NCBI GenBank assembly: GCA_009801015.1
Contig: VHZZ01002443.1
Coordinates: 26,011 to 57,194 of the forward strand
DNA from: Silene noctiflora
Lineage: Eukaryota; Streptophyta; Magnoliopsida; Caryophyllales; Caryophyllaceae
Reading direction: 5' to 3'
DNA length: 31,184 bases
In this document: positions 10,891-24,700 of the stretch, piece by piece
Layout of the letters: the number at the start of each line of letters is the position of its first letter
How positions within the stretch are numbered: position 1 is the stretch's first letter
The notes under the pieces: model-generated
Told to the model about the DNA's origin: nothing
Database searches by the model: none
What the model saw: the letters and a program-made list of their open reading frames with translations, nothing else
Position numbers and translations under genes: made by a program

Positions 10891-11498
10891 GTATTTGTTT
10901 GTGTAGCAACAAGTACAGTGCCTTAAGGTATATCTCCCGAATGTCGTAATTACCCTCTTACACTTTGTGATCTACACTAAATTGTATGGGTTCGAGTCAC
11001 GGTTGTAAATGCGTGATCTAATAAGTAACGCTAAATTACTTATGTAATTTAGTAACTTAGCGCCAAAAAGTGAGTGATATGATTCTTACAATCTAGACAC
11101 ATGAATCTTCAAATATATTTATATATCATGAAGATGTCAATTACACAATTCAACCGAGTATTCACAAGAGTATTTGTGGATGTTAAATTATAAAGGGATA
11201 GATGGCTAATTACCTTTATGGATGGATAATTCTAATCTAAGATAAACTAAAATCCAAGATTTAAGGATAGAGTCACCGGTTCCTTGCAACTACTTCCTTA
11301 GTGGGAAGCAGTTTGATAACTGCTAATATCTCTTCAAACTACACTTGAGCGCTGACTAGTCCAACGCTCATCCTTTGGGCCATCATTCTTCTTTTATACT
11401 AAACACTTGACTAGTCTCACACCCTTTCTCAGATAATTGGCCCAAATACCTTTAAAATAATAAATTGAGTACATTTGCTAAATTAAGCGCTAATGGTA

Positions 11499-11640
11499 AC
11501 TCTATTATTATTATTATTATTGATTATTGATTATGATTTAAAATGACTCGTTCATCTAGTAGTGTTTTTATAATAAGCTTACCACTTTCTATCGTAAATT
11601 GTACACTTTTTATTAGTTTAAGGGGTGTCATTTTGTATTA
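11499..11640 (+). repeat. Direct repeat, copy 2
   Basis: Second copy of the repeat at 10769-10890. It differs by a longer (ATT)n run and several substitutions. No primer-binding site or polypurine tract was recognised between the copies, so an LTR origin is not supported. Confidence 0.65.
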
Positions 11641-12645
11641 TATGTCTCATTTTATTGTTTAGGTTTTACATCAAATTACAAGTGGTCTCCCAAAAAAATG
11701 TGTTGAGAGACCATCTCTCAGGAGACCTACCCGTAACCTCATTATAGGTAACGGTCACAAGCCTATGATGAGGTTATAAATGTCAACTCGCGAGAGAAGT
11801 ACGAAATTTAAAGGTAGGAGAGACGAGAAGTCGACCTATTAACAACAGACATATCCTTCATAGGCTCATATACACTTATAGCGTTATAGGTCATATTGAG
11901 TAGACAACAACTTGTTAGTTCTCGTAAAAAGGTACTCATCAAGTCATTAAAGAGGTCTTTCGTTAACAATATTTATAGACCATCTCACCAGGGTTGAAGC
12001 TAGGTTCGAATTTTATTTAGGGCCAAAACATTAACCTTACCTATAATTTTAATCACAATTATTTTTTTCTTTCAAAAAAGAATAGATAACATCTCACTGA
12101 GACGTACGGAGGGAGTACTATGTATATTTTTTCTCCAAAATACCTGTCTGAGTCAAGCCCTTGTCAGCCCGTGCTTAACTTCATCTCTGCGTCTCACCAA
12201 AAAGTTGTGCTTATTAATCAACAGTCACTATTGAAAAAAACAAAAACTATGATTATTTCAAATCAATTGAATCCATTTCCGTTTATTTTTGTCCTTATCT
12301 TTAAAAAATATAGATCCAAAAACAAGTTAATGTTATATTAAAGTCGCGATACTCGACCTAGTTAGTGAGAGTACACCTATTTCTTCCGCCATTTTTCTAC
12401 TACATCAAACTCAGAGTCCGAGTACTAACAAGCGGGGTTAGTAACAAAGGTTGATCCAATAACAAATTAAGTAAGGCTTATACTTAAACCTAAATGTTTG
12501 GGATCATCATAAGATTGTCTATCTCGATTCTCGAGACCAAGCAAGAACTCCTGATGAAAGAACGAGCTCGGAGAACAAGCCACGCCACGACTCAGAATAA
12601 CGCGGGCGGCAGTTACCACTGAACAAACCACCTAAATAGCGTTAA

Positions 12646-12759
12646 ATGTCTGCATTACATAAGGTTTTATTCAATTCATCGCCATTTTCTCGAACCATCG
12701 TCTACTTCTCCTCTCTCCATCGTCATCCTTCTGTTCTCTCTACTCCTCGCTTCTCTACC
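12646..12759 (+). other. RNL: Putative chloroplast transit peptide and alternative starts of RNL
   Basis: The first 38 codons are rich in Ser, Arg, Leu, Phe and Pro and have only basic charges (Lys, Arg, His) with no Asp or Glu, as in plastid or mitochondrial presequences. The first ATG (12646) has T at -3 and T at +4, a weak context. The second in-frame ATG (12760, Met39) has A at -3 (ACCATG). Starting at Met39 places the active-site Lys at 153, against 152 in Arabidopsis RNL. Leaky scanning could therefore give an organellar and a nuclear/cytosolic form. Arabidopsis tRNA ligase has been reported in several compartments including chloroplasts. Confidence 0.65.
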
Positions 12760-15700
12760 ATGCCGCGCCACAACAACAAGGTTTCATTCTTCATCTTTAC
12801 TTTACTTTCTATTGTAATTTGTAACAATTTTTGCTTTTGTGAGTTTTGTGTTGAATTTTTTGTTGCGTTATCGTGTTTTTGTTTAACGGTGACGGATTTC
12901 GGCGTTGTTATTTTGTTATTACTCCGGCGATTTATTCCGGAGTATAATTAAGTGCATTGTTGAGGTGATTTATTTAGTTACTAATCCGGCGTTTTTGAGG
13001 TTGTTATTTTTTAATCGGATTAAATCGCCTCAACAATGCACTTAATTATCTGCCGAATTTATCACCTCAAAAAACGCCGGACTAATCTGATGTTTTCTGA
13101 TAATAGTCTTCAATTTTTCAATTTACGTAAGAAAGATTGGTAGTCAGTCTTATTGGTGATTGCTGATTAGTGATTATATATGTTCTTTGCCGGCTTCTTA
13201 TCGTCTCCTCTTAGACGGTTTCAGAGGTTTTGTTTCTTAGCAAGTAGCGACGTGATTTTGTCTGTCAATTTGAGAACAAAAACTTGTCTGAGGCGGTCTT
13301 AGACCAACTCATTAACCATATAACTAACCTAATAGAGTCTCACATGTGAGAGCAACTCACTTGTGAAATGAAGTGCAGTACCTTAAAAGAGTCGATGGGC
13401 TCATTGGTGATTGATGTGGAGAATGTTGTGGATTTGTAACATGGACTAATTGCTGATAATGTATGCTTCTTGGCAGCTTCTTATTGTCTCCTCTTAGACA
13501 GTTTTTAGAGGTTTTGTTTGTTACCAAATAGCAACTTGATTCTGTCTGCCAATTTGAGAACAAAAACTTGAATAAGACGGTCTTAGACCAACTCGTTAAC
13601 CATATAATAACCTAATAGAGTCTTACATGTGAGAGCGACTTACTTAATACTCACTGTTTTGAGTATTATTGCGTCACTAGTGGTGATAATCTATCGCTAA
13701 AATTGTAAAGATTGGAATCTTATTAGCTCTTAGCCTCCTAGACTGGCAAGACAAATCACATTGGCTCTTTCTAAAGAGACTGGTATCACATTGGGTTTCA
13801 TCTCCTAGATTGAAGTATTTTGTTGCTGGGGAGTTTGGACTCGAGTCTGTAGGTTGTTAGGGTTATATTGTGTGAATTCGGGTAGCAAACCTATAGACAG
13901 AGAAGTTGATGAAATTTAGTGTCCTTCATAGTTAGTGGATGGGCTTCCATGTTTCTGTATATTGGTTAACCATCTGCATTCTGCCCTTCGTTGTCTAAGG
14001 TGGTTTCTGTGTGAATAACAGAATTAGTTTTTGTGTGAGTTGTAATGAAGTAGTGTATACTTGCGCTAGTGCCTAGTGGTAGGTTCGCTTTCACTGTTGT
14101 TCTGTAGAAAGGTATGTCGCAATGTGTGTGTAGACTATATCTTCATGTGAATATTCTCTAATCAACATAATGGCTTTTATATCGAGTAATAAATTGCAGA
14201 GTTGTTTTTTTTTTTTTTTTTATCATTATTATTATGGATCGTAGATATTTATCCAATAAATGTGTTTTTTGTTTGCTCTGTAATTGAAATATATGAAGGG
14301 GAAGAGCACAAATCACAAAGAGGAAAGGTGGAAAGTAAAGTCAACTAATGGTGGATCATCTTCGAGCACACAAGCTGACAACCTCAGTGCAGCTAGCGTA
14401 ACTGAACAGAATGAAATATCTGGACAGAGGGCAATATGGAGGCCAAAATCTCATATAACTTCTAGTGATGTCGCACTTGGTCAAGTTGCAGCTGCAGTTG
14501 GAACTAAACAAATAGCGAATGAAACTGTTAGTGAGAAGTCCAAGACATCTTTGAGCAAACTACCCAAAGAGAAATTATTTGAGAATTTCAACGTTGATAA
14601 CACCACCTATTCACATGCTCAAATCCGAGCGACCTTTTATCCAAAATTCGAAAACGAGAAATCTGATCAGGAGGTACCTTTTCCATTACCTCTTTTTGAT
14701 TTTCAGTATTTTGTTTGATTATTTTGCATCACTAAATTTCATTCTGTTTATGTATATCCAAGTTCCGAACACAACCCTTTTTAAGTTATTAACGCGTGGA
14801 GAAAGCACTAAGGACAAGGATTTTTCACAAATATGTCTCATTTAAAAGCACTCACAACCTTAGCTCATTCAAATGGAAACAGTTATAATAGGCAAACATA
14901 ATTTTAAAGGTAAGAAACCCCTTAGTATTCCACCAACCATTTCTCCTGGAACAATGCATTGTAAAATTGTCTGGTTAGATTTTTGAATTAACAGTTTAAA
15001 AATGTATATGTATATAATAGCTACCCCTCCCATTTTTATTATTTCTTCTCATTTCCTTTTACGCAGCGTTCAAGATGGGACTTTGACCGTTGAATTTCCA
15101 CATGTATATTTAGTTTTTTTTTTTTGTTGAAAATAATATTTTCTGAAACATTTTTTGATGATAAATCTAAAAAGTGTAGTTTTATTTAAATAAATTTTTA
15201 TTTATTTATGGTCAAAATTTGTTAACTTTTACCCTTACAAAGGAAATGTGAAGAAATACAAAATGGAAGGGGTAATTGACCACCCAAGTCAAATAAGGAC
15301 TATATGACTGAAATGGAGCAACCCGTGGCGGCGTGGCCTTTCTCTAGGAAGTTCTCTGCTTTTGCTCTTGCATGACTTAATATGGTTCAACTCTTAACTA
15401 AATTGAGGTTGGTGTTGTTGGTTGTCGTCGTCGTCGTTGTGGTGCTATTCCAATGTATCCTATGACTCTGTCTTTGAGGGGATCTACATGACAATGTATT
15501 GGGATCTATATTATACATTGATTTGACATCTATTAGTCCACATAAAGCCATACTAACTCCATTACACTATTAGATGTGATATATTACGCTGTCCTCCTTG
15601 TGATATCTTTCGGGTCCCTTTCATTTTCCACGTTATTTGTTGTTTGTTCATCAAGACTGGGATGATCCCAACCAAAAATGCACTTTGCTTCAGGTTATCA

Positions 15701-18700
15701 CTAATTATTTTATTATCACTCATATGCAGATCAGAACAAGGATGATTGAAATGGTTTCCAAAGGTCTTGCCACCTTGGAGGTAGGCGATAGTTTTTTGCC
15801 TGATTATGTTGTTCTTGAGCCCTTGTGTTTTAACACCTGATTTGTCGGAGGTGAACCTTGAATTGATATTTGACTACTATACAATGTTCCTTGTACACAG
15901 GTGTCCCTGAAACACTCTGGGTCTTTGTTCATGTATGCGGGACACAAAGGTGGAGCATATGCTAAGAACAGTTATGGGAATATGTATGTCTGCCTTTTTT
16001 TTTTTCGCCTCACCTATATTCCATGATGTCCTTCTTCCATTGCTAGCTTTTCCATTTTCCTATCTTTTTATCGGGTTTTGCTTTATATGAGAATTGGTTG
16101 GCTTAGGTGCTGATAAAACGGTAGGTCTCCGTCAAGTGGACTTGACAGTGTCATAAGGATGACGGGATATATGTTGCGTGAAACTCATAGGTTAGAGTAA
16201 AACTGATTTTGTAATAAGCTATCGTATTCCCTCCACTTCTTTTGCCGGAACAATGATTTGGTAGTTATCAACAAAAGATGTTAAATTTTAGATAGTTGAC
16301 AAAAAATTTACACAACATTTCAGGTATTTTTTCCAAAATGGTTTAATGTTTTGGTTTGTTTGATAGAAAACTCTAATACAAATGGTAAAACATGTTGAAT
16401 GAAAATTGCTCATTATAAGTATTGAACCCGTGACCTTCAACTAAGAAATACTACCTACAGGCCACAACCACTTGACCAACAAATTTAACGTGCGTTACTA
16501 TTCTGAATTGTACTTTGGAAAAATAGGGGGTGCAGCTGCACGCTCTGCGCCCCTTCTTAAATGACTTCTGGTATTAGAGCAATATGCTCTGGGTCCGAGT
16601 TTACGAGAGCCATTATTTTTGTGTATGGTATGTTTTTTTCTTGTATTTTTTTTTCTTGTATTAGTGCAATATCGTATGAAAGGCAGCTCTGGTGTGATGT
16701 GACATCATGCTAATAAATGGCAATGTTCTTTTGATATCCTTTTCCTTATTCTTATACTCATGCAAGAGGGTTATTTTGTTACAGATATACTGCAGTTGGT
16801 GTTTTTGTTCTTGGAAGGATGTTTCACGAGGCTTGGGGAATTCAAGCAAAAAGAAAACAGGCAGAATTCAATGATTTTCTTGAGGTAAGGATTGCCACTT
16901 CTTGATTGATGTAGCCATAATAGATGTTCCGTTACCAAGTATACTCTCACCTTGTAAGTTGTGTTACTTTTTTATATTGGCATCAAGTGTCGTGTGAAAG
17001 AGCATGTACAATAGGAGCTCTACAAATAGCTCATTAAGCTCTCTTTTTTCCCCTACAATAGTGAGCTCTCTTCTGTTTTTCACGTGCTCTTCAAGAATAA
17101 AATGCAGATGAGCTCTCTATGTGCTCTTGAGGAAGAGCAAAGGAGAGTTAGCTCTTCATTCGACGTGGGCCATAACATGTAATTATGAAATTGGGTTTTG
17201 CTTTCTAGGGAGAGGGAGTGTAAATGGAGTGCAAAACAACTCTCGTTTTTTTTTTTTTTGGCTCTTGTACATGCTTTAACACTGTTTTGGAGAGTCAACC
17301 ACGTTTTCCGAAGAAGCTTCAAATGTCATACATAACAAGTTTCAAAAAGTCGTATCATGTCCAAATTTCTAAATTCTTGAGCGTTGGACAAATGGGATAT
17401 CTCAATAGTGAAGTGTCAAAGTAACATAGCTTCCAAGTGGTATTTGTATTTTGCACATGTATCCATGTCAATGTGATTTCTGAAACAGCTGCATAGTGAG
17501 CCAAAGTACAATCAGTCTTTGCCTACATATGACCTGCATTATCAGGATATTGGTAGTGATTTTATAGTTAATTCATTAAACTGTTAGAAAACACTTTCTC
17601 AAAACTCCTGCTTTTTATAATTATTTTCAGAACTCTTTATCATGTATGAACAACTCCTCCAAATCTTCTACCAAAAATCACTTTTGGGCCAACATTTTTT
17701 TTGGGCAAGTATCAATCATTAATGATCTGATTATGGGTAGGAAGGGGAGACCATTCATGAACCATGATTGATAGTCACCGAAAAATGCCGTTTTGTTTGG
17801 CTAAAACTGACTTCTGGTTACCAGTGCTGGAAAAGCGGTTGTCTATTACTCCCTCCGATCCAGACAGATGGTAACACTTACCTAAAATGGATGAACCACA
17901 CCAATGGTAACATACCATATTTGGCATGAAAAATGACTAAATTACCCTTACATCCACTACCTATTTACAACTTTACCATCCACTCACTCACTCACCAACT
18001 ACCTATTTAATCCACCTAAATCCATGTGGCCCCAATCAAACTTTCCTACTTTACCCCTCATTTTTCCAACTTTTCTTAAATAGTCACTTTTTCCCTATGT
18101 TACCATTTGTCCGGATCGGAGGGAGTATATCTGAAAAAAAAATATAAAATCAAATTTAAGACTGATGGGGGGCCCATGGCCACTTTGATTATAAAGCAAG
18201 TTGCATAAAGACTTTTGCTGGTGGATCAAGAAATTATTGATAGGAGCCAGAATGACCATGAACTGAACGAAAAGTTGGAGATTGAGAAAAACTTACAATT
18301 GCTGACTAGGAGAACTAGAGCCAAAACCATGGGATAAATAAGAAATTGAAGTGGGTGAAAGATACTGATGCTAACAGCTATCTGTTCAATGCTGTGAGTG
18401 GTAGACTCAAGCACAGTCTAGGTTTATCTGGTCGAGGTTGAGGTGGGGGTGGGCAGAGATTTTCAGAGGACGCTGTTTTTTTTTTTTTTTTTTTTTTTTT
18501 TGTTTTTGTTTGTTTTTTATGTTCAATTTGTGTTCCAACTTCCACACATTCTCTTTCTTTCTCCGTCTTTTATCCTTCCCTGGCTCTTTGATTGTTGCTA
18601 AGATCTAATTCCGCACTGCAAGTTTGCACATTGTTTTTAAGTTTTACATGGGAGAATTGGTGTACACTGCCTTCTCTTTTCTTGAAGAGGTATGATGGTT

Positions 18701-21700
18701 TAGGGGGTTAGTTTAAAAAAGCGCGCCTTGAGTGCGTCTAAGACGTGCCTTGGATGAGGCACTACCTAAAACGCCTCGGTGCATTTTAGGTGCGCCTTTT
18801 AGACAAGGCTCACCTAACAAGGCTAACTAGTACGCACTTCCCATATCTTTTAGACAAGGCTCACCATTTATTTTCCCCATTATTCCTAACTTTACTCCTT
18901 GACATGTTAAAAACTCCTAAAAAGGCTATTGTTTCCCAAAATTTTATTTGAAATTACAAATTTGTTAACAAAAATAGGGCGCCTCACGTCCAAAAGGTGC
19001 GGACCTTCGCCTTGCGCTTTGCGCCTTGGCTCCTTAGCACCTCGGTGTGCCTTGCGCATTTTCAAACTAAGCTTAGGGGTAAAATAAGTCAATACTAGCT
19101 GGGAGATTAATACACTTCGTTTACTTATTACAGTAATTGAGAGATTAATACTTTGTTCTTCATCCTACGAGAGAGCTGCAAGTCATTCGAATGTAACACA
19201 GCTTGTGCAAGCTATAATACAACTTTTGCAATCCATCCTGATGGAATTTGTTACTTTGCTGCAGTGCTAATTTGCTACATGTTATAATACCTTTTTTCAT
19301 TGATATTCATAGTAGCTTCTCTCGTTGTTTGACTAATAGCTTACGCTCTTAATTTTTGTCTAGTTTCTCTCAAAGTTTGGATAGTGGTAGGCTTGTATGT
19401 GTATAAAAAATGCCTCCTTCACTGAATCTTAACATACCCTTCTCTTTTAAAATAGAAATACGGATAGGTTCTAATAGCCGTCTTTCTTTGGCCATCCAAT
19501 TTGACTTCTAATTTGAGTAATTTCCATATTCTGCCAGAGGAGCCGCATGTGTATTTCGATGGAGCTGGTAACTGCTGTATTAGGTGATCACGGGCAGCGT
19601 CCACGTAAAGATTATGGTGAGATACACTTTCTTTGTCTCCTTGTAACAGGGTTTTTATCTCTGTTCATCATAGCTGAAGAATTTGTCCTTTTATGGCTTT
19701 CTTGAACTATGTACATCCAACTACTGACTTGAATGGTTTTGAAGTTGTTGTGACTGCTGTTACGGAGTTGGGAATCGGCAAGCCTAAGTTCTACTCTACA
19801 CCTGAGATATTTGCATTTTGCCAGAAGTGGCGGTTGCCTACCAACCAAGTTTGGCTGTTGTCCACAAGGTATTGAAGACACTTTTTCATGATTCCAGTCC
19901 AAGTGGTTAAATGCACTTTCCGTCATGCATTGTCAGTTATAACTTTATGGTGAGAGTTAGCACTTATGGATTTTGTGCTTTAGTGCTATTTTGTTTGCCT
20001 GTTTCTGGAGTCATAAAATGCACATCTTTATTTGCTAGAATACACACATAATCATCATTTTATAGCTAGAAGGTGAATTTCATTGGCACAGAAGAATGGA
20101 CAAGGGTATCATTGGCCATACTGTCAATAAGCTTGATATGCTTCGAGATTGAAGCATCTGATTATCCTTCTTTCTCAAGAATGTGATTCCACCCGGATTA
20201 CTCTATCATGTGGGCCGTGTGGCTCAAGGCTGCATCGTGGCACGTGCATCTAACTAAGCCCTTAATATTCCACTAATCCAGCTGGATTCCTTTGATTCTC
20301 TCTCACAAAAAATGGAGAGTAAAACTAAGTTAGCTAAGACCTCCAAATTTTAAGCTTCATGGGTCCTCACTAACCCATCGAGGAACTTGTATCCATTCGG
20401 TTATTGCTGATACTTGTTTGTTAAGCATATTTAACGATTTCTGCTGGTGGGTGTGGCACCAGGAGCAACAATTGTCTTGTTAATTCTAGTCTCATTCTTT
20501 GATCATCAACTTCCCCGTTTTTCAGCCAGTATATCTAATTCCTAGACACGTTTATTAGATTGCATATTTGCAGGGTTTTCATGTCCAATCCCTCATTATT
20601 CATATGTTTTCATTTCAACACTACTATTTTACTGCTTTCATTATCGCTTTACTGGAGCTGATCTCATCTCTCGTTTTAACACTTTTTTTTGTAGGAAATC
20701 AGCAACATCATTTTTTGCAGCTTATGATACATTATGTGAAGAAGGAACGGCAATTACTGTATGCAAGGCACTGGATGAACTTGCAGATATCTGTATACCA
20801 GGTGCTCATCTTTATTCACTTCTCTGCATATTTTATTTCGCCTACTTTAGAAAGAGTAGAGCACATTTTTTCATTGTTAGGATGGGACATTTAGGCCCTG
20901 ATATTAGGGAGAATAAAAGACTGCCATTGTTAAGTTTCTAGTTGGTTCAGATGATGTCTAACCCCTTACCTATTTCTTTCAACTACCCAAACCATCGGTT
21001 ATGTGGACATGTTCTTATGCAATTATTGACTTTGGATCCAGAATTGTACCTTTTCCTCCTTTCATCCACTTCTGTTGCTGTGTAACGTGTTATTTTGTTT
21101 GGTTTAAAATTGTATCTAGTTCACTGTTTTGTCTTACCTTTTATTATTTTGAGATGATAGTTGAGAAATTCTGCCTGTTGGTCAGGATCTATCGACCACA
21201 TTAAGGTACAGGGTGAAATTCTTGAAGGTCTTGTTGCTCGGATTGTGAGTCCAGAAAGTTCAAGACGTTTGCAAGGGGTTCTGAGGGACTATCCTTTGCC
21301 ATCTGCAGATGGGGGTATATACTGAACTTTCTGTATCTGATATTAAAGTTGAATTTAGAATTTTTATGATTTCTTCATGTTTGAGTTTTGGTAACTCAAT
21401 AGCTAATACTCGTTTGACATTCTCAATACTTACTTTTATTTGAAACTAGAAATTTGTTAGGGCCTTTGGGTATAGTTGTATAAAAGGATATTGTTGGATA
21501 TATGCTTAAGAGCTTCAGTATCTCTATTCTTTTGTGTACGGGGCGTCATCCCCTTGGTGTCATTTTGTACATGAGCATCACCCTGGCATATTTTAACTGA
21601 TTGACTATTACTTGTCAGAAAAATTGTTGGATGCATGCTTCCAAGAGACCTTAACTATTTTATTTCTATCTAGAGGAGTCATGGTATCACTATTGAAGCC

Positions 21701-24700
21701 CTTTTTTTAGTTTGGGAAGAAAGAAAATAGTCCTTAAAATGCGTATTGGCCAACACAGTCTGCACAAGTTAACTCAATTGGGACCTTGGTCTAACTTTCC
21801 TTTTAAGACTTGTTCAACTCTTCTTCATTTTGGACTGGAAGGTCCCAAATGCTCTCATTAGCCTCCTTGTCGCCAAATGGAACCAAACTGCTGTGGAAGT
21901 TGATTGCTTGTTGGGTTTATCGAATTGCCTTCTCTGTTAGGCCCCTCAACCGTCAAGTCCCTAGTGTGGATGTTGTTTGTATTTTTAAGTATTTATTGCT
22001 GTGGAAGCCGAACCGTTCAGATTCTTTCAAATTTCCATTGTCTGGCAAACTAATTTTTGGAATTTTAGAGACTAGAGACTCACATTTCGTGTTATTGCAC
22101 CATCAGGTTATCAGCCGTGGCTCATCTAATAGATGATTACCACCTCTGTGTAGTATAGGCCATTCTCTAAACAGCTCATAAGTCTTATTTTATTTTTGAG
22201 CTGCCAACATCTAGTTACCAATCCATTGGATAGTATTGTCTCCGTCAGCAAAAAAACAATTTGCTGTTAATTATATTTTGGACCCTCCTCCAATGCATTT
22301 TAAGCCCTTTTTTCTCATCCTCAGTGACGGCTAGAGTTCATGGACGGGATGTCTCATTAGACCCGCCCAGTACGCCCACTATCAGAGCAGGCTTGACAAT
22401 GTATTTTCCAAAAATATACAAAGGCCCGGCCCCACAAACCCGCCTAAAACCCGCTAACCCGCATGTCCGTGGGCCAAAAATAATCATGTTATCCTGGCCC
22501 AAGCCCGCATTTGATCACCTCCTGTGACAGCCTATAAGACGCCACACCTCCCTGAGTCTGACTACAGGAAGCTTGTTTGCCACCCTTCCAGTGAGTAGGA
22601 TTAGAAGTTAGAACTAGGACTGCAACCTGATAAACAAAGTTAACAGTTTATCTCTACTTGCTGCTTCTATCCAATATAGGGAAGATTTTTTTTGTCTTAA
22701 TTTTTTAAAAAAGAGCATTGGACCCAAGTCATTTGCAATTTTAGATGATAAAATATTTGAAGGATAGAGTTGTGAGAATGTGAGGACCTATTGTTCCCTA
22801 ATACCTAACACTTCTATTCTGATTAGTTTTCTATTAAAAGAAGAAAGTTTGCTGCTTTGTGCCTGTATCACAGTGTGAATTTGTGCTCATGGTTATGAAC
22901 AAGTACATTCTAATGTCAGAGAACATTGTTCCCTCGTAATTTCTCTTGATAGAATGAGGGAGTCTGTCACGTGATTATATTGTGTGGAGAGCTTGATGAA
23001 TATTTATGTTTCCAGCTGAGCTTGAGTTGGGACCAACATTGCGGGAAATTTGTGCGGCAAATAGGTCGGATGAACAACAGGTAATTTGTCAGATTTCTAT
23101 GCAAAGTGCAGTACTGCTTTGTGTTTACTGTTTTTAAAGACTGATAAAAAGGTTCTGAAATTATGATGCAGCAAATAAAAGCTCTTCTTAATGAAACTGG
23201 GACCTCGTTTTGCCCTGATTTTGTGGATTGGTTGGGAAAAGAACCAGGTGATCAACATTCCAGAACTGCTGATAGATCTATTGTTACAAAATTTCTACAG
23301 GCTCACCCTGCAGATGACTCGACTCGCAAACTGCAGGTTTAGTTTGATATGTTATTATATTTTAGTGTATTTTTCATCCTCATCGTCGTACTCATCATCA
23401 TTAGTAACTCAATTTCATGTTAATTGACCGATAGTGATCCTGTTTACTCTGGAGGGGCCTTTATTTCATGTGAATGTAGTGAAATTGATTTATTTATCAT
23501 GTTACTTGCTGATTCACCTTAAATTGAGTTGGACTAGATTCTGGATGGATAAAAGCTAACAACCCTATCAAAGTTTCTGGCCTCTTCTGTAGTTTTATTG
23601 GGGTTGAGTGAAGGAATCAAAGTTCTAGTATATTGGGAATGGTACTAGATGACTGGATCTGTTCTTTGGGGGTTCTCAATAGTTACATAGAACTTACGGG
23701 TTGTTTCGGATATCCGACCTTATTTTCAGTCAGGTTTATATTAAGACCAATCTTGTATAGTTGTATGCCACTATGCCTGTTCTTCCTTTCGGTGACTTCA
23801 GCTCCGTTGATGTGTCGTAACTATATTTTCTCTTCTGTAATTGAGAAAAGAAAAGAAAAATTCTTTTTGCTAAGGCGTTTAGGATTTAACTATTTATCTA
23901 TCAAGTGCTCAATCATGGGATATTCTGGTGACTTTTTTTTTTCTTTTTTTCTGTGGTTATCTTGCATCAATATGTGTACTGTAATTGGCATCTTCTTGTT
24001 CTTCGTACGTGTTACAGGAAATGATTCGCTTGATGAAAGAAAAGCGACTCCCTGCTGCCTTCAAATGCTACTATAACTTCCACAGAGTAGACAGCATGTC
24101 AAAAGACAACATCCATTACAAAATGGTTATTCATGTGCACAGTGATTCATGTTTTAGGCGGTATCAGAAAGAAATGAGGTTATAATGGCAACTCCTAAGC
24201 AGTGTTTTCGTGATTCGTTTTGTTGTATTTATGAAATTTCTAGTAATTTTATATCCTAACAAGAGCAAGTGGTTGTATCTTCAGGCACAATCCTGCTTTG
24301 TGGCCATTATACAGAGGTAATTTTTTTTTTTTTTTTTTTTTTAGTTTTTAGGTTTTATAATGTACGAGGCATCTTTGTTTTTTCGCATTAAAAATGTTGG
24401 GTAATCTCAGTATTTGACCGTGAACCAGTGTAATTTAAAAGAAATCTAGTATATCTTGATTCTTAACGTGTAAAATGTTAAGGCAGCTCCCTGCTATAAC
24501 ATTACTCCTGGTCTTTCTATGGACCTTTCATGGTAGAGTTTAATGTGGTCCTGCAAATTTCTTGAGAGTTTGCTCCTACATTACGTTTTCATTTTTAAGA
24601 TCAAGTTCGGTGAGAGTGGGATGAGACTTTCTTGCTTTTTAGGGTTACCAGATCTCGGCCGTCTTGTCTATGTCTTTATCGTATATGTATCAATTGCTCG

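Larger units (their letters stand above)
10283..12645. other. Divergent intergenic region, repeat-rich
   Basis: 2.36 kb separate the start codons of the methyltransferase (-) and the tRNA ligase (+). Both promoters must lie here, at opposite ends, but I see no strong TATA box for either. It contains a direct repeat pair (listed separately), an (ATT)n run near 11503-11521, a hairpin-rich segment near 11691-11732 (TGGTCTCCC / GAGAGACCA) resembling other dispersed plant repeats, and an 'acggagggagta' fragment near 12106-12118 like a Stowaway end. No supported gene. Confidence 0.6.

Noticed and set aside
10769..11640. TRIM or LTR retrotransposon
   Set aside because: Direct repeats are present, but I found no TG...CA ends, primer-binding site or polypurine tract.
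19693..19744. Possible extra coding sequence upstream of RNL exon 7
   Set aside because: It is open in frame, but joining 19616 to 19745 restores the conserved DYVVVTAVTEL of plant RNL; the stretch is intron 6.
22261..22527. 88-codon frame in RNL intron 9
   Set aside because: It overlaps a GC-rich dispersed repeat and is not needed for the RNL reading frame.
23633..24076. 147-codon plus-strand frame
   Set aside because: It covers RNL intron 11 and runs out of frame into exon 12; its hydrophobic look comes from T-rich intron sequence.
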